A DNA stretch of 64,000 nucleotides, from positions 1 through 64,000 of the forward strand of contig JAEUNO010000015.1 of NCBI GenBank assembly GCA_016791045.1. Direction: 5' to 3'. Within the stretch, counting starts at the first letter, position 1. Each line of letters begins with the position of its first letter. The notes beneath the pieces are model-generated. The model ran no database searches. It had not been told where the DNA came from and saw nothing but the letters and a program-made list of their open reading frames with translations. This document shows, one piece after another, positions 53,782 through 64,000 of this stretch. The position numbers and the translations under genes were made by a program. This DNA comes from Methyloversatilis sp. (GTDB lineage Bacteria > Pseudomonadota > Gammaproteobacteria > Burkholderiales > Rhodocyclaceae).

Positions 53782-55881
53782 TCACATTTTCCATTCGATG
53801 CCGGCATAGACGGCGCGGCCGTCGCCCGGCAGATAGACATTGCGTGCCCCGGCTGCCAATGCGCTGAAGTCGCGCACGACATTGGTGCTCGCGGCATAGC
53901 GGCGGTCGGACAGGTTGCGCCCTTCGATGAACCACGAGAACTGCCTGCCGACCTGCTGCTGGACGCGCAGGCCGAAGAGGGCGTAGTCGTCGGCGAACTC
54001 GGTATTGGCCATGTCGACCGCGTAGCGCTGCGGCGACCATTCGGTGGTTGCGGCGATCTTCAGCGGACCGCCGGGCGCGGCATGGAAGCGGTAGCCCAGC
54101 TCGCCGCGGAACAGCGTGCGCGGCACACCGGGCAGCCGGTTGTCGCCGAACAGCGGGTCGTTGTCGAAGCGGAAGTCGTTGTACAGCAGCGCCTGACGCC
54201 ATTCGAAGCCGGCGCCGAAGCGGCCGTCGGCCGCGAATTCGATGCCGCGATGGATCGTCTTCGGCACGTTCAGCGTGGTGCTGACCGGTGCGCCGCCCAG
54301 ATTGAGCGTGTAGGCCAGCAACTCGTCGGTCACCCGGGCGTGGTAGAGCGCGAAGTCGTAACGCCCCCATGCAAAGTCGCCGCGGCTGCCCGCTTCCCAG
54401 GTGGTCGCACGCTGCGCACGCAGCGAGTCGATCACCGTCGCCCCACCGGTCAGCTCGCCGAATGACGGCGGCTCGAAGCTGCGCGATACGTTGGCGAACA
54501 CCTGCATTGCTGGAGACACGTCGTGGCGCACGCCGAGTTTCGGGCTCCAGCCGTCGAAGGTGCGCGCGAAACTTTCGTCGCTGCCGGCGCAGGCCAGCGG
54601 TCCGCCGGTGAAGCACAGGTCGCGGCTCTTGCGGCGCGCATGCGTGTACTGCGTGCCGACCACGGCAGTCCAGGACGGTGCGAAGGTGAGCTGGCTTTCG
54701 ACGTAGCCTTCGAGATTCTGTGCGGTCGTGTCGAGCTTGTTGGTACGCCCGCCGCGACGGCCCGCGACATTCACGAAGCGATCATCGTCGGTGTCGCCGC
54801 GGGCGGCGCCGACGCCGGCAACCAGACGATGCGGCAAGCCGGCCAGCGTGGCTTCGGACACGATGCGCAGTTCGGCGCCGAAGTCCTTGCTGCGCTGGTC
54901 GAGCACCTGGAAGATCGGGTGGAACAGGTCCTTGTCGACGTAGTAGGCCGACAGTTCGACCCGCAGGCCGTCACCGGCCAGCCACACGGTGCGGTTCGAC
55001 ACGCGCCACAGGTCGATGTCGCGCTTCTGGTCACCGGTGATGTTGGCCAGCGCAGCCTGGCGCGGATTGGCCTGCAGCTGCGCGCGCGTCAGATTGCCCG
55101 GCAGTTCGGAGTCGCTTTTCGCGGCCTGCATGAAGAAGCGGGTTTCCAGCGAAGGCGCGATGCGCAGCCCGATATTGCCGACGACGCGCTGGGTGTCCTG
55201 CAGCGCATGGTCGCGAAAGCCGTCCTGCGTGAAGCTGGACAGGCTGAGATAGCCATCGATGTCGCCGGCGACGAAGCCGGTGGCGAGCTGGCTGCGCAGA
55301 TACCCGAAGGCGCCGGTTTCCGCTCGCACGGTCACGCGGGGTGCGTCGTGACCGGTCGGCGACACGTAATTGATGGCCCCGCCGAGGCTGCTGGCGCCGT
55401 ACTGCAGCGCATTGCCGCCACGCCACACCTCGATGTAGCGCGTGGCGAGCGGCTCCAGCACCTGGAAGTCGCCGCCGCCATCGGCCTGGTTGATCGGCAC
55501 GCCGTCCTGCATCAGCTTGATGCCGCGCAGGTGGAAAGTGCGCTGCAGGCCGGAGCCGCGGATCGACAGGCGCGATTCTTCCGAACCGAAGCGCGGCTGC
55601 ACGAACACACCCGCGCTGTAGCCGAGCGCGTCCTGCAGGGTGGACACACGCGCGTCGCGAAAGGATTCGGCATCGATGACCGAGGCACCGCCGGGCGTCA
55701 GCGCCATGGCGGCCCGGGCGGATTCGAGGTCGGCCAGCGTCGTGGACAGGATGCGCCGCGCTTCGATGCGCTGCTCCGGCAGCTGAACCATGGTGTCGGA
55801 CGCCGTCGCAAGGCTGCTGACGGCAAGGGCGAGGGGCGACAGCGCGAACAGGCGCGCTGCGGCCACGAGGGTCGATCGCAT
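53782..55881 (-). CDS. TonB-dependent outer-membrane receptor
   Basis: 699 residues. Signal peptide ending ATAS; a plug domain with LQDALGYSAGVFVQPRFGSE, IRGSGLQRTFHLRGIKLMQD and VWRGGNALQYGASSLGGAIN; the barrel ends AGIEWKM. Context (YcnI-like and DUF2946 neighbours) suggests uptake of copper or another metal complex; it lacks the specific motifs of the copper receptor at 49076. Overlap-type spacing with the downstream YcnI-like gene indicates coupling. Confidence 0.88.
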   Translation of the reverse strand: MRSTLVAAARLFALSPLALAVSSLATASDTMVQLPEQRIEARRILSTTLADLESARAAMALTPGGASVIDAESFRDARVSTLQDALGYSAGVFVQPRFGSEESRLSIRGSGLQRTFHLRGIKLMQDGVPINQADGGGDFQVLEPLATRYIEVWRGGNALQYGASSLGGAINYVSPTGHDAPRVTVRAETGAFGYLRSQLATGFVAGDIDGYLSLSSFTQDGFRDHALQDTQRVVGNIGLRIAPSLETRFFMQAAKSDSELPGNLTRAQLQANPRQAALANITGDQKRDIDLWRVSNRTVWLAGDGLRVELSAYYVDKDLFHPIFQVLDQRSKDFGAELRIVSEATLAGLPHRLVAGVGAARGDTDDDRFVNVAGRRGGRTNKLDTTAQNLEGYVESQLTFAPSWTAVVGTQYTHARRKSRDLCFTGGPLACAGSDESFARTFDGWSPKLGVRHDVSPAMQVFANVSRSFEPPSFGELTGGATVIDSLRAQRATTWEAGSRGDFAWGRYDFALYHARVTDELLAYTLNLGGAPVSTTLNVPKTIHRGIEFAADGRFGAGFEWRQALLYNDFRFDNDPLFGDNRLPGVPRTLFRGELGYRFHAAPGGPLKIAATTEWSPQRYAVDMANTEFADDYALFGLRVQQQVGRQFSWFIEGRNLSDRRYAASTNVVRDFSALAAGARNVYLPGDGRAVYAGIEWKM

Positions 55882-55981
55882 GAGGGTATTCCGTGATGCG
55901 GCCGCGCCAGAGGGCGCGACGAGGTCGGATGGCGATGCGCACGGCGGCAGGGCCGCGCGTCACCGGCAGATCAGGCGGGGA

Positions 55982-56344
55982 TCAGGCGTGCCGGGGCGGC
56001 GCGCGCGGAGACGCCGCAATCGGCGTGAAGGTCGGGAAATCTGGCGCGAGCTGCGCCGGTGGCAGCTCGGATTCGGCATGGCGCGCAAACACCGCGTCAG
56101 ACGCAGGCGCGGGCAGCGCGAAAGCGGTCTGCGCCATGCACCATGGGCAATGCCCCGGCTTGACCGGTTGCGGTGTGCCGTCCTCGGACAGCACCTGGAC
56201 GCCGAATACGGTGCAGATTTCCGTCATCGCGGTCGGGTCGACCGACTGCTGCCAGCGCATCAGCGTCGGCAACAGCGCCTGCGCGCAGACCGCGAAGATC
56301 GCGATCAGCAGGGTCAGGCGGAAATGGGTCCGGAAGGCATTCAT
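55982..56344 (-). CDS. DUF2946-family protein
   Basis: 120 residues. N-terminal helix MNAFRTHFRLTLLIAIFAVC as a signal anchor; EICTVFGVQVLSEDG and PGHCPWCMAQT give the same EIC...HCxxC pattern as the second copy at 52877. First gene of the minus-strand locus running to 49076, divergent from pcnB. A metal-related role is inferred from family context. Confidence 0.82.
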   Translation of the reverse strand: MNAFRTHFRLTLLIAIFAVCAQALLPTLMRWQQSVDPTAMTEICTVFGVQVLSEDGTPQPVKPGHCPWCMAQTAFALPAPASDAVFARHAESELPPAQLAPDFPTFTPIAASPRAPPRHA

Positions 56345-56475
56345 CGGCGCGGATGGTAGCGCGCCTGTCGATCGACATGCAACACGACGGACTGACGCGT
56401 GCCGGCTTGCGTTAACATGGCGCGTCGATTATCCAAGCGCCCGGCGCCGGGCCGCGCCAGAAAGTCCCACTACTG

Positions 56476-57819
56476 ATGATCCGAAAGTTGCTGCGCCGGA
56501 TATTCCGTCGCCCCGAAGACCACACCCGCCCCAATGCGACACGGCCGAGCGGCCCGGTTCGCATACCGATTGCCCAGCACGGAATTTCGCGCGACGCGCT
56601 GCTGCCGGCCGCACGCCGGGTGTGCGAAGGGCTGCAGGCCGAGGGCTATAAGGCCTATGTGGTGGGCGGCGCGGTACGCGATCTCATCGCCGGCATCGTG
56701 CCGAAGGACTTCGACGTCGCCACCAGCGCCACACCGGAACAGGTGACGGCGGTGTTCCGCCGGGCACGCATGATCGGACGCCGATTCAAGATCGTGCATG
56801 TCATGTTCGGCCGCGACACGATCGAGGTGACCACTTTCCGCGGCGATTCCGAAGCGGTGACCGACGAGCACGGCCGCATCCTGCACGACAACGTGTTCGG
56901 CACCATGGAAGAGGACGCCGCGCGGCGCGACTTCACGGTGAACGCGCTGTATTACGACCCGGCGACCGAAACCGTCATCGACTTCCACCACGGCGTGGCC
57001 GACCTCAAACAGAAGACGCTGCGCATGATCGGCGAAGCACCGCGCCGCTACCGCGAAGACCCGATCCGCATGCTGCGCGCGGTGCGCCTCGCGGCCAAGC
57101 TCGGGCTGGTGATCGACCCGGACGCGCGCGAACCGATACGCTCGATGGCCAGCCTGCTCGAGAACGTTCCGCCGGCTCGCCTGTTCGACGAAATGCTCAA
57201 GCTGCTCACCAGCGGCCACGCCGTGCGCTGCGTGCGCCAGCTGCGCGAGGATGGCCTGCATCACGGCCTGCTGCCACTGCTCGACGTCATCCTCGAACAG
57301 CCGATGGGCGAGCGTTTCGTCATGCTGGCGCTGGAGCGCACCGACGAGCGGGTGCGCGAAGGCAAGTCGATCTCGCCCGGCTTCCTGTTCGCCACCCTGC
57401 TCTGGCACGAGGTGCTGGCTGACTGGGAAAAGCGCAAGGCAGCCGGCGAATCGTCGATTCCGGCCATGTTCGAGGCGATGACCGTGGTGCTCGACCAGCA
57501 GGCGGAAAAGCTCGCCATCACGCGGCGCATCGCCACCGACATCAAGGACATCTGGGCGCTGCAGCCGCGTTTCGACGCGCGGGCCGGCAAGCGGCCCTTC
57601 CGTCTGCTCGAGCTGCCGCGCTACCGCGCCGCCTACGATTTCCTGCTGCTGCGCGCCGGCTCCGGCGAGGTGCCGCAGGAACTGGCCGACTGGTGGACCG
57701 AATTTGCCGACGCCGACGGCCCGACGCGCGAAGCCATGCTGAGGCCCGAAGAAGCGGTCAAGAAGCGGCGTCGCGTCCGTCGCAAGCCGACCGGCAGCGC
57801 CCAGGTCGCGCCTGAATGA
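56476..57819 (+). CDS. pcnB: Poly(A) polymerase I
   Basis: 447 residues. Adds poly(A) tails that promote RNA decay. Nucleotidyltransferase site: YVVGGAVRDLIAGIVPKDFD followed by VATSATPEQV (GG and DFDVAT), FGTMEEDAARRDFTVNALYY, and RRYREDPIRMLRAVRLAAKL. Highly basic tail (KKRRRVRRKPTG). Basic N-terminus MIRKLLRRIFRRP. Its stop overlaps the next gene's ATG. Confidence 0.95.
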   Translation: MIRKLLRRIFRRPEDHTRPNATRPSGPVRIPIAQHGISRDALLPAARRVCEGLQAEGYKAYVVGGAVRDLIAGIVPKDFDVATSATPEQVTAVFRRARMIGRRFKIVHVMFGRDTIEVTTFRGDSEAVTDEHGRILHDNVFGTMEEDAARRDFTVNALYYDPATETVIDFHHGVADLKQKTLRMIGEAPRRYREDPIRMLRAVRLAAKLGLVIDPDAREPIRSMASLLENVPPARLFDEMLKLLTSGHAVRCVRQLREDGLHHGLLPLLDVILEQPMGERFVMLALERTDERVREGKSISPGFLFATLLWHEVLADWEKRKAAGESSIPAMFEAMTVVLDQQAEKLAITRRIATDIKDIWALQPRFDARAGKRPFRLLELPRYRAAYDFLLLRAGSGEVPQELADWWTEFADADGPTREAMLRPEEAVKKRRRVRRKPTGSAQVAPE

Positions 57820-58169
57820 CGATGCCGCAGCTGCCTGTCTGGTTGCAGACCGGCGGTCTGCTCGTGCTGTCGAACATTTTCATGACCTTTGCGTGGTATG
57901 CCCACCTGCGTGACCTGAATCACCGGCCCTGGTGGTACGCCGCACTGTTCTCATGGGGCATCGCGCTGTTCGAGTACATGTTGCAGGTGCCGGCGAATCG
58001 CATCGGCCACACCCAGATGACGCTCGGGCAGCTGAAGATCATGCAGGAAGTGATCACGCTGTCGGTGTTCGTACCGTTCGCGATCTTCTACATGCACGAG
58101 CCGTTCAAGCTTGACTACCTGTGGGCCGCGCTGTGTATGCTGGGCGCGGTGTATTTCATCTTCCGCTGA
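57816..58169 (+). CDS. DUF486 (DMT-like) membrane protein
   Basis: 117 residues, four membrane helices: GGLLVLSNIFMTFAWYAHL, WWYAALFSWGIALFEYMLQV, VITLSVFVPFAIFYMHEPFK, LDYLWAALCMLGAVYFIF. DUF486 is a conserved transporter-like family of unknown substrate. The ATG overlaps the pcnB stop (ATGA). In many betaproteobacteria folK occupies this place before the kinase and panB; here folK is absent. Confidence 0.88.
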   Translation: MTMPQLPVWLQTGGLLVLSNIFMTFAWYAHLRDLNHRPWWYAALFSWGIALFEYMLQVPANRIGHTQMTLGQLKIMQEVITLSVFVPFAIFYMHEPFKLDYLWAALCMLGAVYFIFR

Positions 58170-58198
58170 TCCGAACTTCCGACCGGAATACCGCACCG

Positions 58199-58833
58199 AT
58201 GCTGGACAAAGCACGCTACATCGTCGTCGAAGGGCCGATCGGCGTCGGCAAGACCTCGCTCGCCCGGCGCCTCGCCGAGCACCTGCAGGCGCCGACGCTG
58301 TTCGAAAAGCCGGAAGAAAATCCCTTTCTCGGCCGCTTCTACCAAAACATGGAGCGCTACGCGCTGCAGACCCAGCTGTTCTTTCTTTTTCAGCGCATGG
58401 AGCAGCTGCGGGAGGTGGCGCAGGATGACCTGTTCTCCGGCCGCCTGGTGGCCGACTTCCTGATCGACAAGGACCCCCTGTTCGCGTCGATGAACCTGAC
58501 CGATGACGAATACGCGCTGTACCGGCAGATCTTCACTGCGCTGAAGCTGCAGGCGCCGGCGCCGGATCTGGTCATCTATCTGCAGGCCGACGCCGATACG
58601 CTGGCCGACCGGGTGCGCCGGCGCGGCATCGATGCCGAGCGGCGCATCAGTGAAAGCTACCTGGCACGCGTGGTGGAGCGTTACGCGCGCTTCTTCTACC
58701 AGTACGATGCGAGTCCGCTGTTCATCGTCAATGCGGAAGAGCTCAATCCGGTCGACAGCGACGACGATTTCGCGCTGCTGGTCGAGCGGCTGACCCAGAT
58801 GCGCTCCTTCCGCGAATTTTTCGGATACGCCAC

Positions 58834-58837
<4 letters not shown>
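58199..58837 (+). CDS. Deoxynucleoside kinase
   Basis: 212 residues: P-loop [20 protein letters not shown], the [19 protein letters not shown] substrate region, [14 protein letters not shown] (DR-like motif) and [13 protein letters not shown] lid. Phosphorylates deoxyadenosine/deoxycytidine-type nucleosides for salvage; exact specificity unknown. Its stop overlaps the panB ATG. Confidence 0.9.
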
Positions 58838-60578
<1,741 letters not shown>

Positions 60579-60682
60579 GTCGCCACGATGCGCTCAACGC
60601 CGGTGGTGTTCCAGCAGCGCACTGTCGCGCATGCAAGGGCATGCGCGGTTGTTCGTACAGCGCGATCTTGAAGGAGCGCCTC

Positions 60683-61066
60683 ATGCAACGCACCATGCTT
60701 CAGTCCAAGCTGCACCGTGTCACGGCCACCCATTCGGAACTGCACTACGAAGGTTCGTGTGCGATCGACCAGAACCTGCTCGACGCGGCGGACATCCGCG
60801 AATACCAGGCGATCGACATCTACAACGTGACCAACGGCGAGCGCTTTTCAACCTATGCGATCAGCGCGGAACGCGGAACCGGCATCATTTCGGTCAATGG
60901 CGCGGCGGCGCGCAAGGCGGCAGCGGGCGACCTGCTGATCATTGCCTGTTTCGCGCAATACACCGAAGTCGAACTGACCCGCTTCGAGCCGAAGCTGGTT
61001 TACGTCGATGGCAAGAACCGCATCGTGAACCAGCGTGGTCACATTCCGGTGCAGATGGCCGGCTGA
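60683..61066 (+). CDS. panD: Aspartate 1-decarboxylase proenzyme
   Basis: 127 residues. Makes beta-alanine. The self-processing site is Gly-Ser in YEGSCAID, where the Ser becomes the pyruvoyl group; [14 protein letters not shown] precedes it and [15 protein letters not shown] follows. AAGGAG precedes the ATG at 60683. Together with panB and panC it completes the pantothenate branch, and a terminator follows. Confidence 0.96.
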   Translation: MQRTMLQSKLHRVTATHSELHYEGSCAIDQNLLDAADIREYQAIDIYNVTNGERFSTYAISAERGTGIISVNGAAARKAAAGDLLIIACFAQYTEVELTRFEPKLVYVDGKNRIVNQRGHIPVQMAG

Positions 61067-61095
61067 ACCACCGGCGCTTCGCCTCGACCCTCCAG

Positions 61096-61118
61096 GGCCC
61101 GCGCCACGCGGGCCTTTT
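61096..61118 (+). terminator. Rho-independent terminator after panD
   Basis: GGCCCGCG-CCA-CGCGGGCC followed by TTTT. Ends the pan transcript before the lysR-type gene. Confidence 0.88.
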
Positions 61119-61168
61119 CACGTGCGGCGATGTGAAACAATGCGGCCTTGACCATCGACTGTCCCGCA

Positions 61169-62047
61169 ATGAACCTGCACCTTCTGCGCATCTTCCACGC
61201 CGTCGGCGAGCACACCAGCTTTTCGCGCGCGGCTGAACATCTGGGCGTCAGCCAGCCGGCGGTATCGAAGGCGCTGCGCGAGCTGGAAGACCAGCTCGAC
61301 GTGGTGCTGATCGAACGTGGCGCGCGTGTCGTCTCGCTGACCGAAGCAGGTCAGGTGCTGTTCGAGTACGCAGTGGGCATCTTCGCGATGGAGCGCGAGG
61401 CACTCGAAGCATTGCAGGCCTATTCCGACCTGGAACGCGGCCGCCTGCGCATCGGTGCCAGCATGACCGTGGCGGCTTACTGGCTGCCCGGTTACGTGGC
61501 CGACTTCGCCCAGGCGCATCCGGGGGTGTCGCTGAGCCTGACCAGCGCCAATACGCAAACCATTGCCGAAAGCCTGCTCGCCTGCGAGGTCGACATCGCG
61601 CTGGTCGAAGGCCCGGTCGAGGATGAGCGCATCGAGTCACGTCCCTGGCGCGAAGAGACGCTGCTGATCGTCGCACCGCCCGACGACCCGCTGGCGAAAG
61701 CGGGCGAAGTCACGGTCGAGGCGCTGTCGCAGGCCACATGGGTCGTGCGCGAACCCGGTTCGGGTACGCGCGAAGTGGTGAATCGCTGGCTGGACAAGCT
61801 GGGCATCCGCCCCGCCCGGCTGATCGAAGCCGGCAGCACGGAAGCCGTCATCCAGACCGTGGCCGCCGGCGGCGGCGTTTCAATGGTGCCGCGGGTCAGT
61901 TCGGCCGACCAGATTGCGCTCGGAAAGGTCGCCACCTTGACGCTGCCCGGCGTGCAGTTAAGCCGCCAGCTCTACCGATTGCGCCTGCCACGCCGTCCGC
62001 TCAGCCCGGCAGCGCTGGCCTTCGAGGCGATGATCGCGACGGACTGA
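61169..62047 (+). CDS. LysR-family transcriptional regulator
   Basis: 292 residues. N-terminal winged HTH: MNLHLLRIFHAVGEHTSFSR, AAEHLGVSQPAVSKALRELE; C-terminal effector-binding domain (RGRLRIGASMTVAAYWLPGY). Target unknown; CysB/CbbR-like regulators share this pattern. No divergent partner gene. The start at 61169 is placed by the HTH. Confidence 0.9.
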   Translation: MNLHLLRIFHAVGEHTSFSRAAEHLGVSQPAVSKALRELEDQLDVVLIERGARVVSLTEAGQVLFEYAVGIFAMEREALEALQAYSDLERGRLRIGASMTVAAYWLPGYVADFAQAHPGVSLSLTSANTQTIAESLLACEVDIALVEGPVEDERIESRPWREETLLIVAPPDDPLAKAGEVTVEALSQATWVVREPGSGTREVVNRWLDKLGIRPARLIEAGSTEAVIQTVAAGGGVSMVPRVSSADQIALGKVATLTLPGVQLSRQLYRLRLPRRPLSPAALAFEAMIATD

Positions 62048-62050
62048 AGC

Positions 62051-62123
62051 AGATGCAAGATTCAAGATGCAAGGAAAGACTGGCGCCGCGTTCCTTGCGT
62101 CTTGAATCTTGAATCTTGTATCT
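62051..62123. repeat. Large inverted repeat between convergent lysR-type gene and pepN
   Basis: Left arm 62051-62076 (AGATGCAAGATTCAAGATGC plus AAGGAA) and right arm 62091-62123, whose complement is nearly the same but with one extra AAGATTC-type heptamer. The arms are AT-richer than the flanks. Fills the gap between the two stops and could end or stabilise both transcripts. Confidence 0.85.
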
Positions 62124-62127
62124 GCCC

Positions 62128-64000
62128 TCAAACCAGGGCCCGGCTGACGACCTCGGCGACGTCCGGCGACAGCCCGGGTTGTGCGGCGATGCTTTCAAGC
62201 GCGGTGCGGGCATGTGCCTGACGGCAGTCGTCGAAGCGGCGCCAGCGGTCGAAGGCGCGTGCCACGCGTGAGGCGACTTGCGGATTCACCGGATCGAGCT
62301 CGCGGATGACGCCGGCCGCATAGGTGTAACCCGATCCATCCGCCGCATGGAAGTGCAGCGGGTTGGCGGCGCAGAAGGTGCGCACCAGCGCATACACCTT
62401 GTTCGGGTTCTTGAGATCGAAGGCTTCGTGCGCCATCAATTCGCGCACGCGCGCGGTCGTGCCGACCGCCGGCGAGGTCGCCTGCACCGTCAGCCATTTG
62501 TCCACCACCAGGGCTTCGTGCTTCCAGCGCGCGTAGAACTCGGCGAGCGCGACCTCGCGCAATGGCGTTTCGCTGTGCGCCAGCAGGGTCAGCGCCGCCG
62601 ACTGGTCGGTCATGTTGTCGGCGTCGCGGAACTGCGTGAGTGCGCGCAGTTGCAGTGCCGGGTCGTCCAGTTCCATCAGATAGCCCAGCGCCAGATTGCG
62701 CAGTGCACGCCGGCCCATCGCCGCGGCGTCGGGCACATAGGGTCCGGTCACGGCAAGCGAATCGAGCAGCGCCTCGAACTGCGGGCGCAAGGCCTGCGCC
62801 AGCGTGCGGCGGAACAGCTTGCGTACCCGGTGTGCGGCATCCGGATCGATCACCGACATCTGATCGCCGAGCCAGATTTCCGAGGGCAGCGCCAGCGCCT
62901 CGGCGGCGAAGGCCGGGTCTTGCGCTGCCTTGCCAAGGGTCTTGGTGAAGGCGTCGACGAACACCGCTGGCACCTCCGGCACGCCGCCTGACTGCACGGT
63001 TGCCACGCCGGCGAGCATGAGCCTCGTGGCCAGCCGCTGGCCGGCTTCCCAGCGGTTGAATTCATCGCTGTCATGCGCCATCAGCGTTGCCAGCGTGCTG
63101 TCCGGGCAGTCGAACAGCAGCGTCACGGGCGCCGAGAAATTGCGCAGCAGCGATGGCAGCGGCGCTTGAGTCAGGCGATGCGCCGACAGGTCGAGGTCGA
63201 AGGTCTGGGAGGTTTCGGTCAGGGACAGCACCGTGGTCGGCAGGATTTCACGGCCATCCGGCGTCAGCAGGCCGACGGCGACCGGAATGTGCAACGGGCC
63301 GCGTTCGAGCGAAATGCCTTCCTGCGCCAGACGCTTCTCATAGGCGGTGGCCGGATTGCCCTGGACCAGCGTGAGGCGATAGCGGCCGGATGAAACGTCG
63401 AAGTCAGCAGCGGCCTTCAGCGTCGGCGTGCCGGCCTGCTCGTACCAGCGACGGAATCGGGACAGATCGACGCCGCTCGCGTCCTGCATCGCCGATACGA
63501 AGGCATCGCAGGTGACCGCCTGCCCGTCATGGCGCTCGAAATACAGCTTCATGCCGCGCTGGAAACCGTCTTCGCCGAGCAGCGTGTGGATCATGCGCAC
63601 CACCTCGGCCCCCTTTTCGTAGACCGTGGCGGTGTAAAAGTTGTTGATTTCCTCGTAGCTGGCCGGCCGCACCGGGTGAGCCATCGGACCGGCATCCTCC
63701 GGAAACTGCGCTGCGCGCAGGCCGCGCACCTCCTGGATGCGCTGCACGGCGCGCGAATACATGTCCGAGCCGTATTCCTGGTCGCGGAACACGGTCAGCC
63801 CTTCCTTCAGCGACAGCTGGAACCAGTCGCGGCAGGTCACGCGGTTGCCGGTCCAGTTGTGGAAGTATTCGTGCGCGACCACGCGGTCGATGTTCATGTA
63901 GTCGAGATCGGTGGCGATGTCCGGTCGCGCCAGCACGTACTTCGTGTTGAAGATGTTCAAGCCCTTGTTTTCCATCGCGCCCATGTTGAAGTCGCCGACG
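62128..64000 (-). CDS. pepN: Aminopeptidase N (M1 family), 5' end outside window
   Basis: The last about 620 codons are visible. GAMENKGLNIFNTKYVL is the substrate-binding GxMEN loop, VVAHEYFHNWTGNRVTCRDW the zinc HExxH site, with LKEGLTVFRDQEYGSDM carrying the third zinc Glu; the large C-terminal helical domain follows and ends VAEVVSRALV. Length and motifs fit E. coli-type PepN. The first 260 or so residues lie beyond 64000. Confidence 0.96.
   Translation of the reverse strand, partial: VGDFNMGAMENKGLNIFNTKYVLARPDIATDLDYMNIDRVVAHEYFHNWTGNRVTCRDWFQLSLKEGLTVFRDQEYGSDMYSRAVQRIQEVRGLRAAQFPEDAGPMAHPVRPASYEEINNFYTATVYEKGAEVVRMIHTLLGEDGFQRGMKLYFERHDGQAVTCDAFVSAMQDASGVDLSRFRRWYEQAGTPTLKAAADFDVSSGRYRLTLVQGNPATAYEKRLAQEGISLERGPLHIPVAVGLLTPDGREILPTTVLSLTETSQTFDLDLSAHRLTQAPLPSLLRNFSAPVTLLFDCPDSTLATLMAHDSDEFNRWEAGQRLATRLMLAGVATVQSGGVPEVPAVFVDAFTKTLGKAAQDPAFAAEALALPSEIWLGDQMSVIDPDAAHRVRKLFRRTLAQALRPQFEALLDSLAVTGPYVPDAAAMGRRALRNLALGYLMELDDPALQLRALTQFRDADNMTDQSAALTLLAHSETPLREVALAEFYARWKHEALVVDKWLTVQATSPAVGTTARVRELMAHEAFDLKNPNKVYALVRTFCAANPLHFHAADGSGYTYAAGVIRELDPVNPQVASRVARAFDRWRRFDDCRQAHARTALESIAAQPGLSPDVAEVVSRALV

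Noticed and set aside
49076-56344. Siderophore or vitamin B12 uptake locus
   Set aside because: No Btu, Fec or siderophore transport partners and no cobalamin riboswitch seen; the YcnI-like, DUF2946 and copper-receptor motifs favour copper.

Overview
The window is about 65% GC bacterial DNA that reads as a betaproteobacterial chromosome. The conserved blocks ispB // rplU-rpmA-obgE-proB, pilS-pilR with the small PP0621-type gene, nrdA-nrdB under paired NrdR boxes, and pcnB...panB-panC-panD are typical of that class. Five PEP-CTERM proteins point to an exosortase-bearing environmental member, for example Rhodocyclales or a Methyloversatilis-like organism. That placement is inference; no rRNA gene is present.

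Layout. 1-521: 5' part of a lysine/alanine-repeat histone H1-like gene (minus). 522-1707: no convincing gene. 1708-16978: envelope and exported functions (MscS channel, PEP-CTERM protein, PQQ-type sugar dehydrogenase, phosphatidylserine decarboxylase, a BNR-repeat protein paired with a MoaD-like protein, a lipoprotein hydrolase, a frameshifted autotransporter, a PHB-depolymerase-like esterase, a large autotransporter, thioredoxin 2, another PEP-CTERM protein). 17209-24040: small exported and motility-type proteins, then a five-gene operon (MAPEG, CmcJ-like oxidoreductase, chromene-carboxylate isomerase, thioesterase, cupin) divergent from a GlxA-type regulator, and an AraC regulator divergent from an NTF2-like lipoprotein. 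24130-26718: PEP-CTERM protein, L,D-transpeptidase, alpha/beta hydrolase. 27009-31908: a cluster of toxin-antitoxin loci, several visibly decayed. 31928-33217: an orphan gene and sparse DNA.

33218-48575 is mostly housekeeping: class Ia ribonucleotide reductase, AmpD, PilR/PilS, tRNA-Pro(CGG), IspB, L21/L27, ObgE, ProB, then a NarX-like kinase and LuxR-type regulator flanking a DUF1328 membrane peptide. 48667-49068 is a single-domain response regulator. 49076-56344 is the most distinctive segment: seven same-strand genes that look like a metal (probably copper) acquisition or handling locus, with two TonB receptors, a YcnI-like protein, two DUF2946 proteins and two PEP-CTERM proteins. The YcnI-like protein and both PEP-CTERM proteins are predicted to mature with an N-terminal histidine. 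56476-61066 is pcnB, a DUF486 gene where folK is commonly found, a deoxynucleoside kinase, and the pantothenate genes panB-panC-panD. A LysR regulator and the 3' part of pepN (minus) close the window.

Small-scale structure: REP/BIME-like palindromes at 34558-34660 and 38325-38500, intergenic hairpins inside the copper-like locus, an inverted repeat overlapping the glxA-type start, palindromes at toxin-antitoxin promoters, and a large bidirectional hairpin between the convergent lysR and pepN genes. Family assignments come from recognisable motifs and gene context in the translated sequence; no database search was run.
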